Positions 42,886 through 52,565 of a stretch of 64,000 bases of DNA are shown here, piece after piece (positions within the stretch are counted from its first letter, which is position 1; every line of letters begins with the position of its first letter). Under the pieces are notes generated by a model, which ran no database searches, was not told the DNA's origin, and saw only the letters and a program-made list of their open reading frames with translations. The stretch covers positions 1-64,000 of the forward strand of contig JAAYBF010000043.1 in assembly GCA_012718975.1 (NCBI GenBank). The letters run 5' to 3'. Both the position numbers and the translations under genes were made by a program. This DNA is from Solirubrobacterales bacterium. GTDB taxonomy: Bacteria > Actinomycetota > Thermoleophilia > Solirubrobacterales > Thermoleophilaceae.

Positions 42886-43464
42886 ATGAGCCTCGTCATG
42901 GACATCGGAACCGGAGCCGGACTCGCCGCCGCGAGCGGCACGCGGCCGTTCCTGCCGCCGCTGCTGACCGGCGCGCTCGCGCGCGGCGACATCGGCATCG
43001 ACTTCGAGGGGACCGACTGGGCGTTCCTCGAGAGCCCGGTGTTCCTGTTCGCGATCCTCGTGCTCGCGGTCGCCTGGTACATCGCCGAGCGCCAGGGCGC
43101 GCCGGAGCGTGCCATGCGCGGCTTCGGCCTCGCCCTCAGCCTGGTGCTCGGCGCGCTGCTGTTCGCGGGCGCGCTCGCCGCCGGCGGCCACAGCGCCGTC
43201 CCCGGCCTCGTCGCCGGCGCCGCCTGCGCGCTGCTGGCCTTCGCCGCCGTCGACGCGCTGCTCGGCCGCACCGCCCGCCGCCTCGACGACGACGCCGCGC
43301 GCTTCCTCGTCCTCTACGCCGACGCCGCCGCGCTCGTGCTCACGGCGCTCGCGATCTTCGTGCCGCCGGTGTCGTTCCTGGCGCTGATCGCCTTCGCGCT
43401 CGTGCTGCTGCGCGGCCGCGCCGCCGCGGACCGCAAGTACGCGGGGCTGCGCATCCTGCGGTGA
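42886..43464 (+). CDS. Multi-pass membrane protein (DUF4126-like)
   Basis: Several hydrophobic segments, FLPPLLTGALARGDIGIDFEGTDWAFLESPVFLFAIL. Confidence 0.6.
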   Translation: MSLVMDIGTGAGLAAASGTRPFLPPLLTGALARGDIGIDFEGTDWAFLESPVFLFAILVLAVAWYIAERQGAPERAMRGFGLALSLVLGALLFAGALAAGGHSAVPGLVAGAACALLAFAAVDALLGRTARRLDDDAARFLVLYADAAALVLTALAIFVPPVSFLALIAFALVLLRGRAAADRKYAGLRILR

Positions 43465-44927
43465 GCGGGCGCCGGCGCAAGCTGATCCTCGCGGTCATCG
43501 ACGCGCTCAGCCCCGCCGCGCTCGACGAGGCGATCGCCGAGGGCGCCGCCCCGGTGCTCGCCGAGCTCAGCCGCCGCGGCGAGCACGTCCGCGACTGCGT
43601 CTCGACGTTCCCGTCGCTGACGCCGGTGGCCGCCTCGGCGATCACCACCGGACTCGGGCCCGACGAGCACCTGATCCCGTCGATGAACTGGTACCACCGC
43701 GGCGAGGAACGCTACGTCGAGTACGGCTCGTCGTTTCAGGCGACGCGCGCGTTCGGCGTCCTGCGCGCGCTGCAGGACACCGTCTACAACATGAACCTGG
43801 CCCACCTGGCCCCGGACCGGCGGACGATCTTCGAGCAGCTCGACGACGCCGGGCTGCGCACCGCGGGCACCACCTACCTGATCTACCGCGGCCGTCACCG
43901 CCACGAGCCGGCGCGCGACTCGCCGTACCGGCGGATCGCCGAGGCGGCCCAGTTCCGTCACGCCGTCTGGGGGCCGCGCGAGCTGTTCTACGCCGACATC
44001 TTCGACACCCGCAACAGCGGCTGCTCGTCGTCGCTCGGCCTGCCCGGCCAGCGCGACCGCCACGCCGGCTGCGTCGGCGAGTACCTCGTCGAGCACGACC
44101 TCTTCGACTTCCTGCTGCTGTCGCTGCCCGACAACGACACCTACTCCCACAAGCGCGGCCCCGACGCCCAGCCGGTGTCGATCGCCGAGGCCGACCGGGC
44201 GCTGGAGCGGATCGCGCGCGCCGCCGGCGGCATCGACGCGCTGCTCGCCGACCACGCCCTCATCGTCATGTCCGACCACTCCCAGAGCGCGGTCGAGCAG
44301 CCGGTCAACCTCGCCCACCACCTCGACGACTGGCGCATCCTCGCCCCCAGCGACGCCGCGCCCGAGGAGGCCGAGCTGGCCGTCTGCCCGGGCGCCCGCT
44401 CGGCGATGGCCTACGTGCTCGACGGCCGCCGCCGCGGTCGTGCGCTGGAGCGGCTGACCCGCCAGCTGCGCGGGATCGAGGGCGTCGACCTGACCGCCTG
44501 GACCGAAGGCGAGCGGGCGGTCGTCGCCGGTACCGACGGCGAGCTGCGCTTCGCGCCCGGCGGCCCGCTGACCGACGAGCGCGGCGCGACCTGGGCCGTC
44601 GACGGCGACCTCGCCGTCGTCGACCTCGACAGCGCCGGCGGCGAGCTGCGCGGCGGCGACTACCCCGACGCGCTCGGCCGGCTCTGGTCGGCGCTGCGCT
44701 GCCCGCGAGCCGGTGACGCGATCGTCTCGGCGACGCCCGGCTACGAGTTCGTCGACTGGGGCGGCTCCCACCACGAGGGCGGCGGCTCCCACGGATCGCT
44801 GCACCGCTGCGACTCCCACGGCGTGCTGATCACCTGCGGCGTCGACGGCCGGCCGCCCGGCCCCCGGCCCTGGCACCTGCGCGACGTGACCCCGCTGATC
44901 GCCGGCCACTTCGGGCTACCCTCGTAG
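43461..44927 (+). CDS. Alkaline-phosphatase-superfamily phosphodiesterase
   Basis: KLILAVIDALSPAALDEA, VSTFPSLTPVAASAITTGL, LIVMSDHSQSAVEQ. Confidence 0.85.
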   Translation: MSGRRRKLILAVIDALSPAALDEAIAEGAAPVLAELSRRGEHVRDCVSTFPSLTPVAASAITTGLGPDEHLIPSMNWYHRGEERYVEYGSSFQATRAFGVLRALQDTVYNMNLAHLAPDRRTIFEQLDDAGLRTAGTTYLIYRGRHRHEPARDSPYRRIAEAAQFRHAVWGPRELFYADIFDTRNSGCSSSLGLPGQRDRHAGCVGEYLVEHDLFDFLLLSLPDNDTYSHKRGPDAQPVSIAEADRALERIARAAGGIDALLADHALIVMSDHSQSAVEQPVNLAHHLDDWRILAPSDAAPEEAELAVCPGARSAMAYVLDGRRRGRALERLTRQLRGIEGVDLTAWTEGERAVVAGTDGELRFAPGGPLTDERGATWAVDGDLAVVDLDSAGGELRGGDYPDALGRLWSALRCPRAGDAIVSATPGYEFVDWGGSHHEGGGSHGSLHRCDSHGVLITCGVDGRPPGPRPWHLRDVTPLIAGHFGLPS

Positions 44928-44929
44928 CC

Positions 44930-45439
44930 GTGGCCGACCAGCGACATCCCTCCGCGGGAGGAGGGCTCGAGCCCCCCGCGCCGGCGACGGCGCCCGCACC
45001 GCCGCTGGCCCCCGCCGCGCGGCTGCGCGCCGGCGTGCGCAAGCCCCACAACTGGCTCCAGCTGCTGAAGTTCTGCGTCGTCGGCGGCTCCGGCTACGTC
45101 GTCAACCTCGCCGTCTTCGCGCTCGCGGTCGAGGTCGGCCACCTGCACCACCTGGTGGCCGCTACGCTCGCCTTCCTGGTCGCGGTGACCAACAACTTCT
45201 GGTGGAACCGGCACTGGACATTCCGCGCTCGCGACGGCCACGCCGGCTTCCAGGCGGTCCGCTTCCTCACCGTCAGCGTGTTCGCCTTCCTGTTCGCCGC
45301 CGCGGTGCTGGAGCTGCTGGTCAACGGGGCGGGGATGCCGGAGATCCCGGCGCAGGCGATCTCGATCGTCGTCGCGACCCCGCTGAACTTCGTCGGCAAC
45401 AAGATCTGGAGCTTCGGGTCCGGCGACTGGCGCTCCTGA
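44930..45439 (+). CDS. GtrA-family membrane protein
   Basis: QLLKFCVVGGSGYVVNLAVFAL...VTNNFWWNRHWTF...FVGNKIWSF. Confidence 0.9.
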   Translation: MADQRHPSAGGGLEPPAPATAPAPPLAPAARLRAGVRKPHNWLQLLKFCVVGGSGYVVNLAVFALAVEVGHLHHLVAATLAFLVAVTNNFWWNRHWTFRARDGHAGFQAVRFLTVSVFAFLFAAAVLELLVNGAGMPEIPAQAISIVVATPLNFVGNKIWSFGSGDWRS

Positions 45440-47169
45440 CGGCGGCGGCCGTCGCGCTGGCGGCGGCCCTCGTCCTGGCGTTCGCCGGCCCGGCGGCCGC
45501 GGCGCCCGAGCTGCGCAGCCCGCCGTCGCAGACGGTCGCCCCGGAGGGCTACGAGCTGACCGCAGAGCGGGCGATCGCGATCGCCCGCCGCGACCAGAGG
45601 ATCCGCGCCGCCGGCCGCGACCGCGACGACTTCCGCCCCGCCGCCTACACGCGCGGGCCCGGCCAGTGGCAGGTGAGCTTCTTCGAGGGCAGCCGCGAGG
45701 TCGCCCAGGCGCGGATCGACGACGGCCTCGCCGCCGTCACCGAGGCGTGGACCGGCCACCAGGTCGCCTGGTCGATGGCGCGCGGCTACGACGGCGCGTT
45801 CGGCCGCAAGCTCAACGCGCCCTACGTCTGGATCCCGCTCTGCATCCTCTTCCTGCTGCCGTTCGTCGACCCGCGCCGGCCGCTGCGGATGCTCCACCTC
45901 GACCTGCTCGTGCTGCTCGGCTTCGGCGTCTCGCACTACTTCTTCAACCGCGGCGAGATCGGGGTCTCGGTGCCGCTCGTCTACCCGGTGCTCGGCTACC
46001 TGCTGGCGCGGCTGCTGTGGGTCGGCTCGCGGCGCCGCGAGCGGCCGGGGCCGCTGTTCCCGGTCGTGCCGCTCGCCTGGGTGGCGCTCGCGGTCGTCTT
46101 CCTCGCGGCGTTCCGCGTCGGGCTCAACGTGGTCGACTCGAACGTGATCGACGTCGGCTACGCCGGGGTGATCGGCGCCGACCGGATCGCCGACGGCGAC
46201 GGCCTCTACGGCCCCGGCTTCGCCGACGACGTCGAGCACGGCGACACCTACGGCCCGCTCACCTACCTGGCCTACGTGCCGTTCGAGCAGCTGATGCCCT
46301 GGAGCGGGAGCTGGGACGACCTGCCCGCCGCCCACGGCGCCGCCGTCGCCTTCGACCTGCTGACGCTCGCCGCGCTGATGCTGCTCGGCCTGCGGCTGCG
46401 CGCCGGCCGCGCCGGGCGCGAGCTGAGCGTCGCGCTCGGCTTCGCCTGGGTCAGCTACCCCTACGCGATCTTCGCGCTGCAGACCAACTCCAACGACACG
46501 CTCGTCGGGCTGCTGACCGTCGTCGCGCTGCTGGCGCTCAGCCTCGACCCGGCGCGGCGGAGGCTGTCGGCGGCCGCACGCGCCGCGGCGATCGGGCTCG
46601 CCGCGGGAGCGAAGATCGCGCCGCTCGCGCTCGCCCCGCTGTTCGCCACCGCCGGCGCGGGCGGCCGCCGCGCCCGGCTCGTCGGCGCGCTGATCTTCTC
46701 GGCCGTCCTCGCGGTCGTGCTGGCTGCGCTGTTCCTGCCGTTCGTCCCCGACGGCGGCCTGCGCGAGATCTACGACCGCACGCTCGGCTACCAGGCGGCG
46801 CGCCGGTCGCCGTTCAGCGTCTGGGGCCAGCTCGACGCCGGCGAGACCTACCGCTCGATCATGTCCGGGGTCGCGGTGCTGATCGCGGTGGCGGTCGCGT
46901 TTCTGCCGCGGCGCAAGTCGCCGGCCCAGGTGGCGGCGCTCGGCGCGGCGGTGCTGGTCGCGGTGCAGCTCGCCGCGTCGCACTGGTTCTACCTCTACGT
47001 CGTCTGGTTCTTCCCGCTCGCGGCGGTCGCGCTGCTGATGGCGGCCGGCGGCGGTGCGCCGCGCGAGCCGGAGTCAGAGCTCGGCGGGCTCGAGGATCTG
47101 GGTGATGGCGGTCGCGCGGCCGTCGGGGCCGGCCTCGACGAGCGCGCCGTTGAGCCACGGGTCCTCTGA
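45436..47169 (+). CDS. Large multi-pass membrane protein, possibly GT-C/GT87-like; CTG start in CTGA overlap inferred
   Basis: LTAAAVALAAALVLAFAGPAAAAPEL N-terminal signal/TM, about 10 hydrophobic segments, AAIGLAAGAKIAPLALAPLF. Confidence 0.72.
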   Translation: MTAAAVALAAALVLAFAGPAAAAPELRSPPSQTVAPEGYELTAERAIAIARRDQRIRAAGRDRDDFRPAAYTRGPGQWQVSFFEGSREVAQARIDDGLAAVTEAWTGHQVAWSMARGYDGAFGRKLNAPYVWIPLCILFLLPFVDPRRPLRMLHLDLLVLLGFGVSHYFFNRGEIGVSVPLVYPVLGYLLARLLWVGSRRRERPGPLFPVVPLAWVALAVVFLAAFRVGLNVVDSNVIDVGYAGVIGADRIADGDGLYGPGFADDVEHGDTYGPLTYLAYVPFEQLMPWSGSWDDLPAAHGAAVAFDLLTLAALMLLGLRLRAGRAGRELSVALGFAWVSYPYAIFALQTNSNDTLVGLLTVVALLALSLDPARRRLSAAARAAAIGLAAGAKIAPLALAPLFATAGAGGRRARLVGALIFSAVLAVVLAALFLPFVPDGGLREIYDRTLGYQAARRSPFSVWGQLDAGETYRSIMSGVAVLIAVAVAFLPRRKSPAQVAALGAAVLVAVQLAASHWFYLYVVWFFPLAAVALLMAAGGGAPREPESELGGLEDLGDGGRAAVGAGLDERAVEPRVL

Positions 47170-47853
47170 CGAGGTCTCGAACTTCACCTGGGTCATCGTC
47201 AGGAACCGCTCGAGCGCCAGCTCGCGCTTGACGCCGATCACCCCGCCGCGCGGGCCGGTCATGCCGACGTCGGTGCAGTAGGCGGTACCGCCGGGCAGCA
47301 CGCGGGCGTCGGCGGTCGGGACGTGGGTGTGGGTGCCCAGGCAGGCCGTCGCGCGGCCGTCGAGATGCCAACCCATCGCGACCTTCTCGCTCGTCGCCTC
47401 GGCGTGCATGTCGACCAGGACGTGGTCGGCCTTGCCGCGCAGGTCGGCGAGCTGGGCGTCGGCCTCCGCGAACGCCGAGCGGGCCGCCTCCACGAACAGG
47501 CTGCCGGAGAGGTTGACCACGCCGAGGCGCAGCGACCCGTTGGCGACGACGGTGGCGCCGTGGCCCGGGCTGGCGCGCGGATAGTTGGCCGGCCGCACGA
47601 TCCGCGCCTCGGTGTCGAGGTACTCGTAGACCTCGCGGTGGCGGTAGGCGTGGTTGCCGAGCGTGATCGCGTCCGCGCCCAGCTCCAGCAGCTGGCGGGC
47701 GATCTTGCTCGTGATCCCGACCCCCCCGGCCGCGTTCTCGCCGTTGACCACCACGAAGTCCGGCTCGTGGCGCTCGCGCAGGCCCGGCAGCAGCGCCGCC
47801 AGCGTCCTGCGGCCGACGCCGCCGACCACGTCTCCGACGAACAGGAGCCTCAT
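47074..47853 (-). CDS. YmdB-family metallophosphoesterase
   Basis: MRLLFVGDVVGGVGRRTL, VNGENAAGGVGITSKIARQLLELGADAITLGNHAYRHREV, ATACLGTHTHVPTADARVLPGGTAYCTDVGMTGP. Confidence 0.94.
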   Translation of the reverse strand: MRLLFVGDVVGGVGRRTLAALLPGLRERHEPDFVVVNGENAAGGVGITSKIARQLLELGADAITLGNHAYRHREVYEYLDTEARIVRPANYPRASPGHGATVVANGSLRLGVVNLSGSLFVEAARSAFAEADAQLADLRGKADHVLVDMHAEATSEKVAMGWHLDGRATACLGTHTHVPTADARVLPGGTAYCTDVGMTGPRGGVIGVKRELALERFLTMTQVKFETSSEDPWLNGALVEAGPDGRATAITQILEPAEL

Positions 47854-48108
47854 GGGGGGAGTCTCGCACGGTGGCCTGGGCCTGGCTGCCCGCGGGTCCT
47901 GTCTCCGGTTGGAATCTGACGCTTCGCTACTGAGACGGGCGGCCTTCGGCCGAGAACCCGTGCTCGGCTCCGCCTAGCGCTCTCCCGGTGATGGTGGTGC
48001 CGGCTTCCGTGGGAGGGGCTTCGGGAGTAGCTCCGCGCTCCGCCTGTGCGCGAAGGTCGTCACCGTCGCCACCCGCGGAGGCATGCGTCTCCGTTCTCCG
48101 TACTCGAC

Positions 48109-48114
48109 TACGGT
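48109..48114 (+). promoter_or_regulatory. Candidate leaderless -10 (TACGGT, 7 nt before the ABC ATPase GTG)
   Basis: TACGGT-GCTCTTC-GTG. Confidence 0.45.
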
Positions 48115-48121
48115 GCTCTTC

Positions 48122-48826
48122 GTGAGCGAGGCGATCGCGGCGGTGGGGGTTTCGAAGCGGTTCGGCGAGCGGGCGGCGCTGCGGGAGGTGTCGCTGGCCG
48201 CGGCGCGGGGCGAGCTGGTGGCGGTGATCGGGCCCAACGGGGCGGGCAAGACGACGCTGCTGTCGATCCTCGCCGGCATCCAGCGGCCCGACGGCGGCAG
48301 CGTGAGCCGGCCGGCGAGCGAGGTCGGCTGGGTGCCCCAGCAGGCGGCGCTCTACGGCAAGCTGACCGTTGCGGAGAACCTGCGCCTGTTCGCGCGGCTC
48401 GAGCGGATCGCCGACCCGGAGGCGGCGGTCGCGGAGATGCTCGAGCTGACCGGTCTCGCCGACCGCGCCGACGACCGCGTCGCCGAGCTGTCGGGCGGCA
48501 ACCGTCAGCGGGTCAACATCGCGATCGGCCTGCTCGGCCGCCAGGAGGTGCTGCTGCTCGACGAGCCCTCGGCGGCGCTCGACCCGCGCCAGCGGGCGCG
48601 CGTGTGGGAGTTCGTCGGCGGTCTGGCCGAGCGCGGCACGACGGTCGTCTACTCGACCCACGACCTCGGCGAGGCCGCCCGCCACGCCGACCGCGTCGTC
48701 GTGCTCGCCGACGGCGAGGTCGTCTTCGAGGGGTCGCCGGCCGCGCTGGAGGCGACGGTCGAGTCCGGCGGCCGGCGCGACTTCGAGGAGGCGTTCGTCG
48801 CCTTCCTGCGCGAGCGGGGCCACTGA
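48122..48826 (+). CDS. ABC transporter ATP-binding protein
   Basis: GPNGAGKTTLLSILAG, LSGGNRQRVNIAIGLL, LLLDEPSAALD. Confidence 0.93.
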   Translation: MSEAIAAVGVSKRFGERAALREVSLAAARGELVAVIGPNGAGKTTLLSILAGIQRPDGGSVSRPASEVGWVPQQAALYGKLTVAENLRLFARLERIADPEAAVAEMLELTGLADRADDRVAELSGGNRQRVNIAIGLLGRQEVLLLDEPSAALDPRQRARVWEFVGGLAERGTTVVYSTHDLGEAARHADRVVVLADGEVVFEGSPAALEATVESGGRRDFEEAFVAFLRERGH

Positions 48827-48828
48827 GC

Positions 48829-50202
48829 GTGCGCTGGCTGCTGCTCAAGGACCTGCGCATCCTCGCCCGCTCGCCGGCGCTGGTGGCGCTGCTCGTGCTC
48901 TACCCGATCGTCGTCGCGGTGCTGATCGGGCTGGCGCTCTCCGCCGGGCCGGACAAGCCGCGGGTCGCCTACGTCAGCCTCGTCGACGAGGACGCGGCGC
49001 CGCTGGAGGTCGGCGGCCGCGAGGTCGACCTCTCGCGCTACGAGGGGCTGCTGTTCGACTCGATCGAGCCGGTCGACGTCGACTGCGACGGCCTCTCCGA
49101 CCAGCAGTGCCGCGCCGCGGCGGTCGCGACGGTCGAGTCGGGCGAGGCCGTCGCCGCGCTGATCGTCCCGCCGGACTTCACCGACCGGCTCGGCGGGCTG
49201 CAGGCGCTGACGACGGGCGGGGCGCCGACCGTCGAGATCGTCTACGACGCCGACGACCCGGTCCGGGCCGCCTACGTCGAGGACACGATCAACGCCCGCC
49301 TGCGCGACGCCAACCTCGCGCTCACGACCCGCTTCACCGAGACCGGCCTCTCCTACCTCGACCTGATCGTCTCCGGCGGCACGATCGACGTGCCGGTGCT
49401 CGACGACATCGAGATTCTCGGGCTCGAGGAGGCGGAGGAGATCGTCCGCCGCGCGCGGCCGGAGGTCTCGCCGCCGCGGCGCGCCGAGCTCGACGAGGTG
49501 ATCCGCTTCTCTGAGCTGGCGCGCGAGAACCTCGACTTCTCGGCGCCGCTGCTGCGCGCGGTCCGCGAGCCGATCCGCGTCGAGCAGACGCCGCTGCGCG
49601 GGGCGGGCAGCTCGCTGAGCGGCTACGCGATCGCGATCGCCGTCGCCGTCTCGCTGATGCTCGTCGCGCTGCTGCTGGCCGCCGGCGCGCTCGCGCTCGA
49701 GCGCGAGGAGAACGCGTTCGCGCGACTGGTCCGCGGCCCGGTCTCGCGCGTCGGGCTGCTGGCCGAGAAGGCCGCCCTGGCGGCGGTCTGCGCGGCCGCG
49801 CTCGCGCTCGTCATGCTCGCCGGCCTGGAGCCGTTCGTCGACCTCGACTGGGCGCGCGCGCCGCTCTGGCTGGCGGCGCTCGCGGTGGCCGGGATCGCCT
49901 TCGGCGCGGTCGGCGTCGCGGTCGGGGCGCTCGCCCGCGACGTGCGCGCCGCATCGCTGCTGTGCGTGATGGCGGCGCTGCCGCTGGCGTTCCTGGCGCT
50001 CGTCCCGTCGGGCTCGGTGTCGCCGGCGCTCTACGACGTCACGCGCGCGGTCAGCGCCGCGTTCCCGTTCGGGCCGGCGCTCGACGCGCTCGACGCGGCG
50101 CTCAACGGGACCGGCCCGCTGGTCGGGCCGCTCGCCCACCTGGCCGCGCTGGCGGTCGCGTTCGGCGCGCTCGCGCGGCTGGCGCTGCGCCGCTTCGCCT
50201 GA
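48829..50202 (+). CDS. ABC-2 type transporter permease
   Basis: LLLKDLRILARSPALVALLVLYPIVVAVLIGLAL; C-terminal multi-TM; downstream of ATPase. Confidence 0.9.
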   Translation: MRWLLLKDLRILARSPALVALLVLYPIVVAVLIGLALSAGPDKPRVAYVSLVDEDAAPLEVGGREVDLSRYEGLLFDSIEPVDVDCDGLSDQQCRAAAVATVESGEAVAALIVPPDFTDRLGGLQALTTGGAPTVEIVYDADDPVRAAYVEDTINARLRDANLALTTRFTETGLSYLDLIVSGGTIDVPVLDDIEILGLEEAEEIVRRARPEVSPPRRAELDEVIRFSELARENLDFSAPLLRAVREPIRVEQTPLRGAGSSLSGYAIAIAVAVSLMLVALLLAAGALALEREENAFARLVRGPVSRVGLLAEKAALAAVCAAALALVMLAGLEPFVDLDWARAPLWLAALAVAGIAFGAVGVAVGALARDVRAASLLCVMAALPLAFLALVPSGSVSPALYDVTRAVSAAFPFGPALDALDAALNGTGPLVGPLAHLAALAVAFGALARLALRRFA

Positions 50203-50301
50203 GTGCTCGCGGTGCCGCGTTGCGCGGGTTGCGGGGCGCCAGCGGCCGCAACTGCGGATTCACGCCTCCCAGCCGGCGGCCCGGCGGGCTAGAGTCGCGC
50301 C

Positions 50302-51834
50302 GTGGCCCGTATCGACCGTCGCAGCTTCATCGCCGGCTCGGCCGCGGGCGTCGCCGCCGCCACCCTCCCCGTCGAGGGCCTCGCCGCGACGGCCGAGGAG
50401 CTGCTCGGCGAGGCGTCGATCTCCAACCGCGCGTTGCGCGCGCTGCGCTCGGCGGTTCGCGGACCGGTGATGACGCGCCGCAGCCGCGGCTATGCGACCA
50501 CTCGCCTGGTCTACAACGAGCGCTTCGACGGGGTCCGCCCGCAGGCGGTCGTCGAGCCGCTGAACGCGCGCGACGTGCAGGCGGTCGTCCGCTGGGCGCA
50601 GCGGTTCGACGTGCGGGTCGTCGCCAAGGCCGGCGGCCACTCCTACGCCGGCTACTCGACGATCGGCAACGGCGTCGTGGTCGACCTGCGCCGGATCGCC
50701 GGCGTCAGGCCGCATTCGCGCAACACCCGCGCGAACGTCGGTGCGGGCGCCCAGCTGATCGACGTCTACTCGGCGCTGTCGCGGCGCGGGGTGACGGTGC
50801 CGGCCGGGTCGTGCCCGTCGGTCGGCGTGGGCGGCCACGCGCTCGGCGGCGGGATGGGGCTCGCCGGCCGCCGCTTCGGCCTGCTCTCGGACAACATGAC
50901 GGCGCTGACGATCGTCACCGCCGACGGGCAGATCCGCCGTGTCGACCGCAACGACGACCCCGACCTCTTCTGGGCCTGCCGCGGCGGCGGGGGCGGCAAC
51001 TTCGGCATCGTCACCGGCTTCCAGTTCCGCACCCACCGCGCCCGCCGAGCGGCCTGGTTCAACGTCACCTGGCCGTGGGAGGCGGCGAGCGCCGCGCTCG
51101 ACGAGTGGCAGCGGCTGCTGCCCGGCGCGACCGACCGCCTGACTGCGATCTTCCACCTCACGACCGACTCCGAGGGCCCGCCGACGGTCAGCTGCGACGG
51201 CCAGTTCTTCGGCTCGGAGTCCCAGCTGCGCGCGACGATCGCGCCGCTGCTGCGCCACGGCGCCCAGCTGTCGATCGGCACCGAGGCCTACCTGCCGCTG
51301 ATGCTGCGCTGGGCGGGCTGCTTCGGCGAGCCGCTGAGCGCCTGCCACACCGTGCACACCAGCCGCCGCGGGACGCTGCCGCGCGCCGCCTTCTATGCGA
51401 AGTCCGACTATGTCGACGAGCCGCTCTCGGCGGCGGGCCGCGAGACGGCGATCGACTGGATCGAGCGCCGCAACGCGAACCCGTCGCTCGGCTCGGGCGC
51501 GCTGCTGCTCGACTCCTACGGCGGTGCGCTGAACCGGCCGAAGCCGGGCGCGACGGCGTTCGTCCACCGCGACGAGCTGTTCTGCATCCAGTACGGCGCC
51601 TACTTCGAGGGCAACGCCGCCAAGCGCGCGAGCCAGCGCTGGATCAGCGGCGCCCACCGCGCGATGCGCCCCTACGTCTCCGGCCAGGCCTACCAGAACT
51701 ACATCGACGCCGGCCTCAAGGGCTGGCAGCGCGCCTACTACTCCACCAACCTCCCGCGCCTGCGCCAGGTCAAGCAGACCTACGACCCCGACTTCTTCTT
51801 CCGCTTCCGCCAGGCCATCCCGCCCGCGGGATGA
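50302..51834 (+). CDS. FAD-binding (PCMH/BBE) oxidoreductase with twin-arginine-like signal
   Basis: DRRSFIAGSAAGVAAA; VVAKAGGHSYAGYS, GGGMGLAGRRFGL; C-term YDPDFFFRFRQAIPP. Confidence 0.92.
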   Translation: MARIDRRSFIAGSAAGVAAATLPVEGLAATAEELLGEASISNRALRALRSAVRGPVMTRRSRGYATTRLVYNERFDGVRPQAVVEPLNARDVQAVVRWAQRFDVRVVAKAGGHSYAGYSTIGNGVVVDLRRIAGVRPHSRNTRANVGAGAQLIDVYSALSRRGVTVPAGSCPSVGVGGHALGGGMGLAGRRFGLLSDNMTALTIVTADGQIRRVDRNDDPDLFWACRGGGGGNFGIVTGFQFRTHRARRAAWFNVTWPWEAASAALDEWQRLLPGATDRLTAIFHLTTDSEGPPTVSCDGQFFGSESQLRATIAPLLRHGAQLSIGTEAYLPLMLRWAGCFGEPLSACHTVHTSRRGTLPRAAFYAKSDYVDEPLSAAGRETAIDWIERRNANPSLGSGALLLDSYGGALNRPKPGATAFVHRDELFCIQYGAYFEGNAAKRASQRWISGAHRAMRPYVSGQAYQNYIDAGLKGWQRAYYSTNLPRLRQVKQTYDPDFFFRFRQAIPPAG

Positions 51835-51881
51835 CCCGCCCACCGCTGGCCAGGCGGTCTCGGCACGGCTACCCTGGCGGC

Positions 51882-52073
51882 GTGGCGCAGCCCTCCGACC
51901 GCCCGGCGCGCGATCCCGAGCGCCCGCCCGCCCACGTCCGCGACCCGTTCGCGAACTACGCGGCCGTGCTCGCCGCCCGCCGCCGCCCGATGTCCGAGCG
52001 CCTCGAGCTGGCCCTCTCCTGGAACTCCGCCGTCGCCGAGCTGCGCGACAACCTCGGCGCCCGCCGCGGCTGA
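51882..52073 (+). CDS. 63-aa protein upstream of nucleotidyltransferase (possible partner)
   Basis: MAQPSDRPARDPERPPAHVRDPFANYAAVLAARRRPMSERLELALSWNSAVAELRDNLGARRG; GTG start with TACCCT-N6; 5-nt gap to next gene. Confidence 0.6.
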   Translation: MAQPSDRPARDPERPPAHVRDPFANYAAVLAARRRPMSERLELALSWNSAVAELRDNLGARRG

Positions 52074-52078
52074 GGCCC

Positions 52079-52561
52079 ATGCCGGCTTTCGACGCGCGTG
52101 AGCTGTTCGCGGCGCTCGCCCGTCACGGCGTCGAGTACGTCACGGTCGGCGGCATCGCGATGCAGGCCCACGGCGCCCAGCGCCTGACGCAGGACCTCGA
52201 CATCGCGATCGCGTCGTCACGCGAGAACCTCGACCGGCTCGCGGCGGCGCTCGAGGACGTCGATGCCCGCATCCTCGGACCGGACGGTCGGCGCTCGCGC
52301 TCGGTTCCCACCGCGGCGCTGCTCGGGGCCGGGGACCAGTGGCACCTTCTCACCGACCACGGCCCGCTCGACGTCGTCACCCTGCCAGCCCACCTCGGTC
52401 CCTTCTCCGAGATGCGGGCCCGCGCCCTCGACACCACGCTCGGCGACCTCACCGTCCCGATCGCCCACCGCGACGACCTGCTGCGGATGAAGCGCGCCGC
52501 CGGTCGCCCCCAGGACCTCGCCGACGTCGAGCTGCTCGAGTCGCTCGGCGACGGTGGGTGA
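52079..52561 (+). CDS. Nucleotidyltransferase-fold protein (DUF6036/AbiEii/MNT-like)
   Basis: YVTVGGIAMQAHGAQRLTQDLDIAIASSRENLDRL; IAHRDDLLRMKRAAGRPQDLADVELL. Confidence 0.82.
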   Translation: MPAFDARELFAALARHGVEYVTVGGIAMQAHGAQRLTQDLDIAIASSRENLDRLAAALEDVDARILGPDGRRSRSVPTAALLGAGDQWHLLTDHGPLDVVTLPAHLGPFSEMRARALDTTLGDLTVPIAHRDDLLRMKRAAGRPQDLADVELLESLGDGG

Positions 52562-52565
52562 GCGG

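Noticed and set aside
41772-44927. 1051-aa plus-strand ORF
   Set aside because: Only the segment from GTG 43461 is a real gene; the upstream part is antisense to the aminotransferase or out of frame with the DUF4126-like gene.
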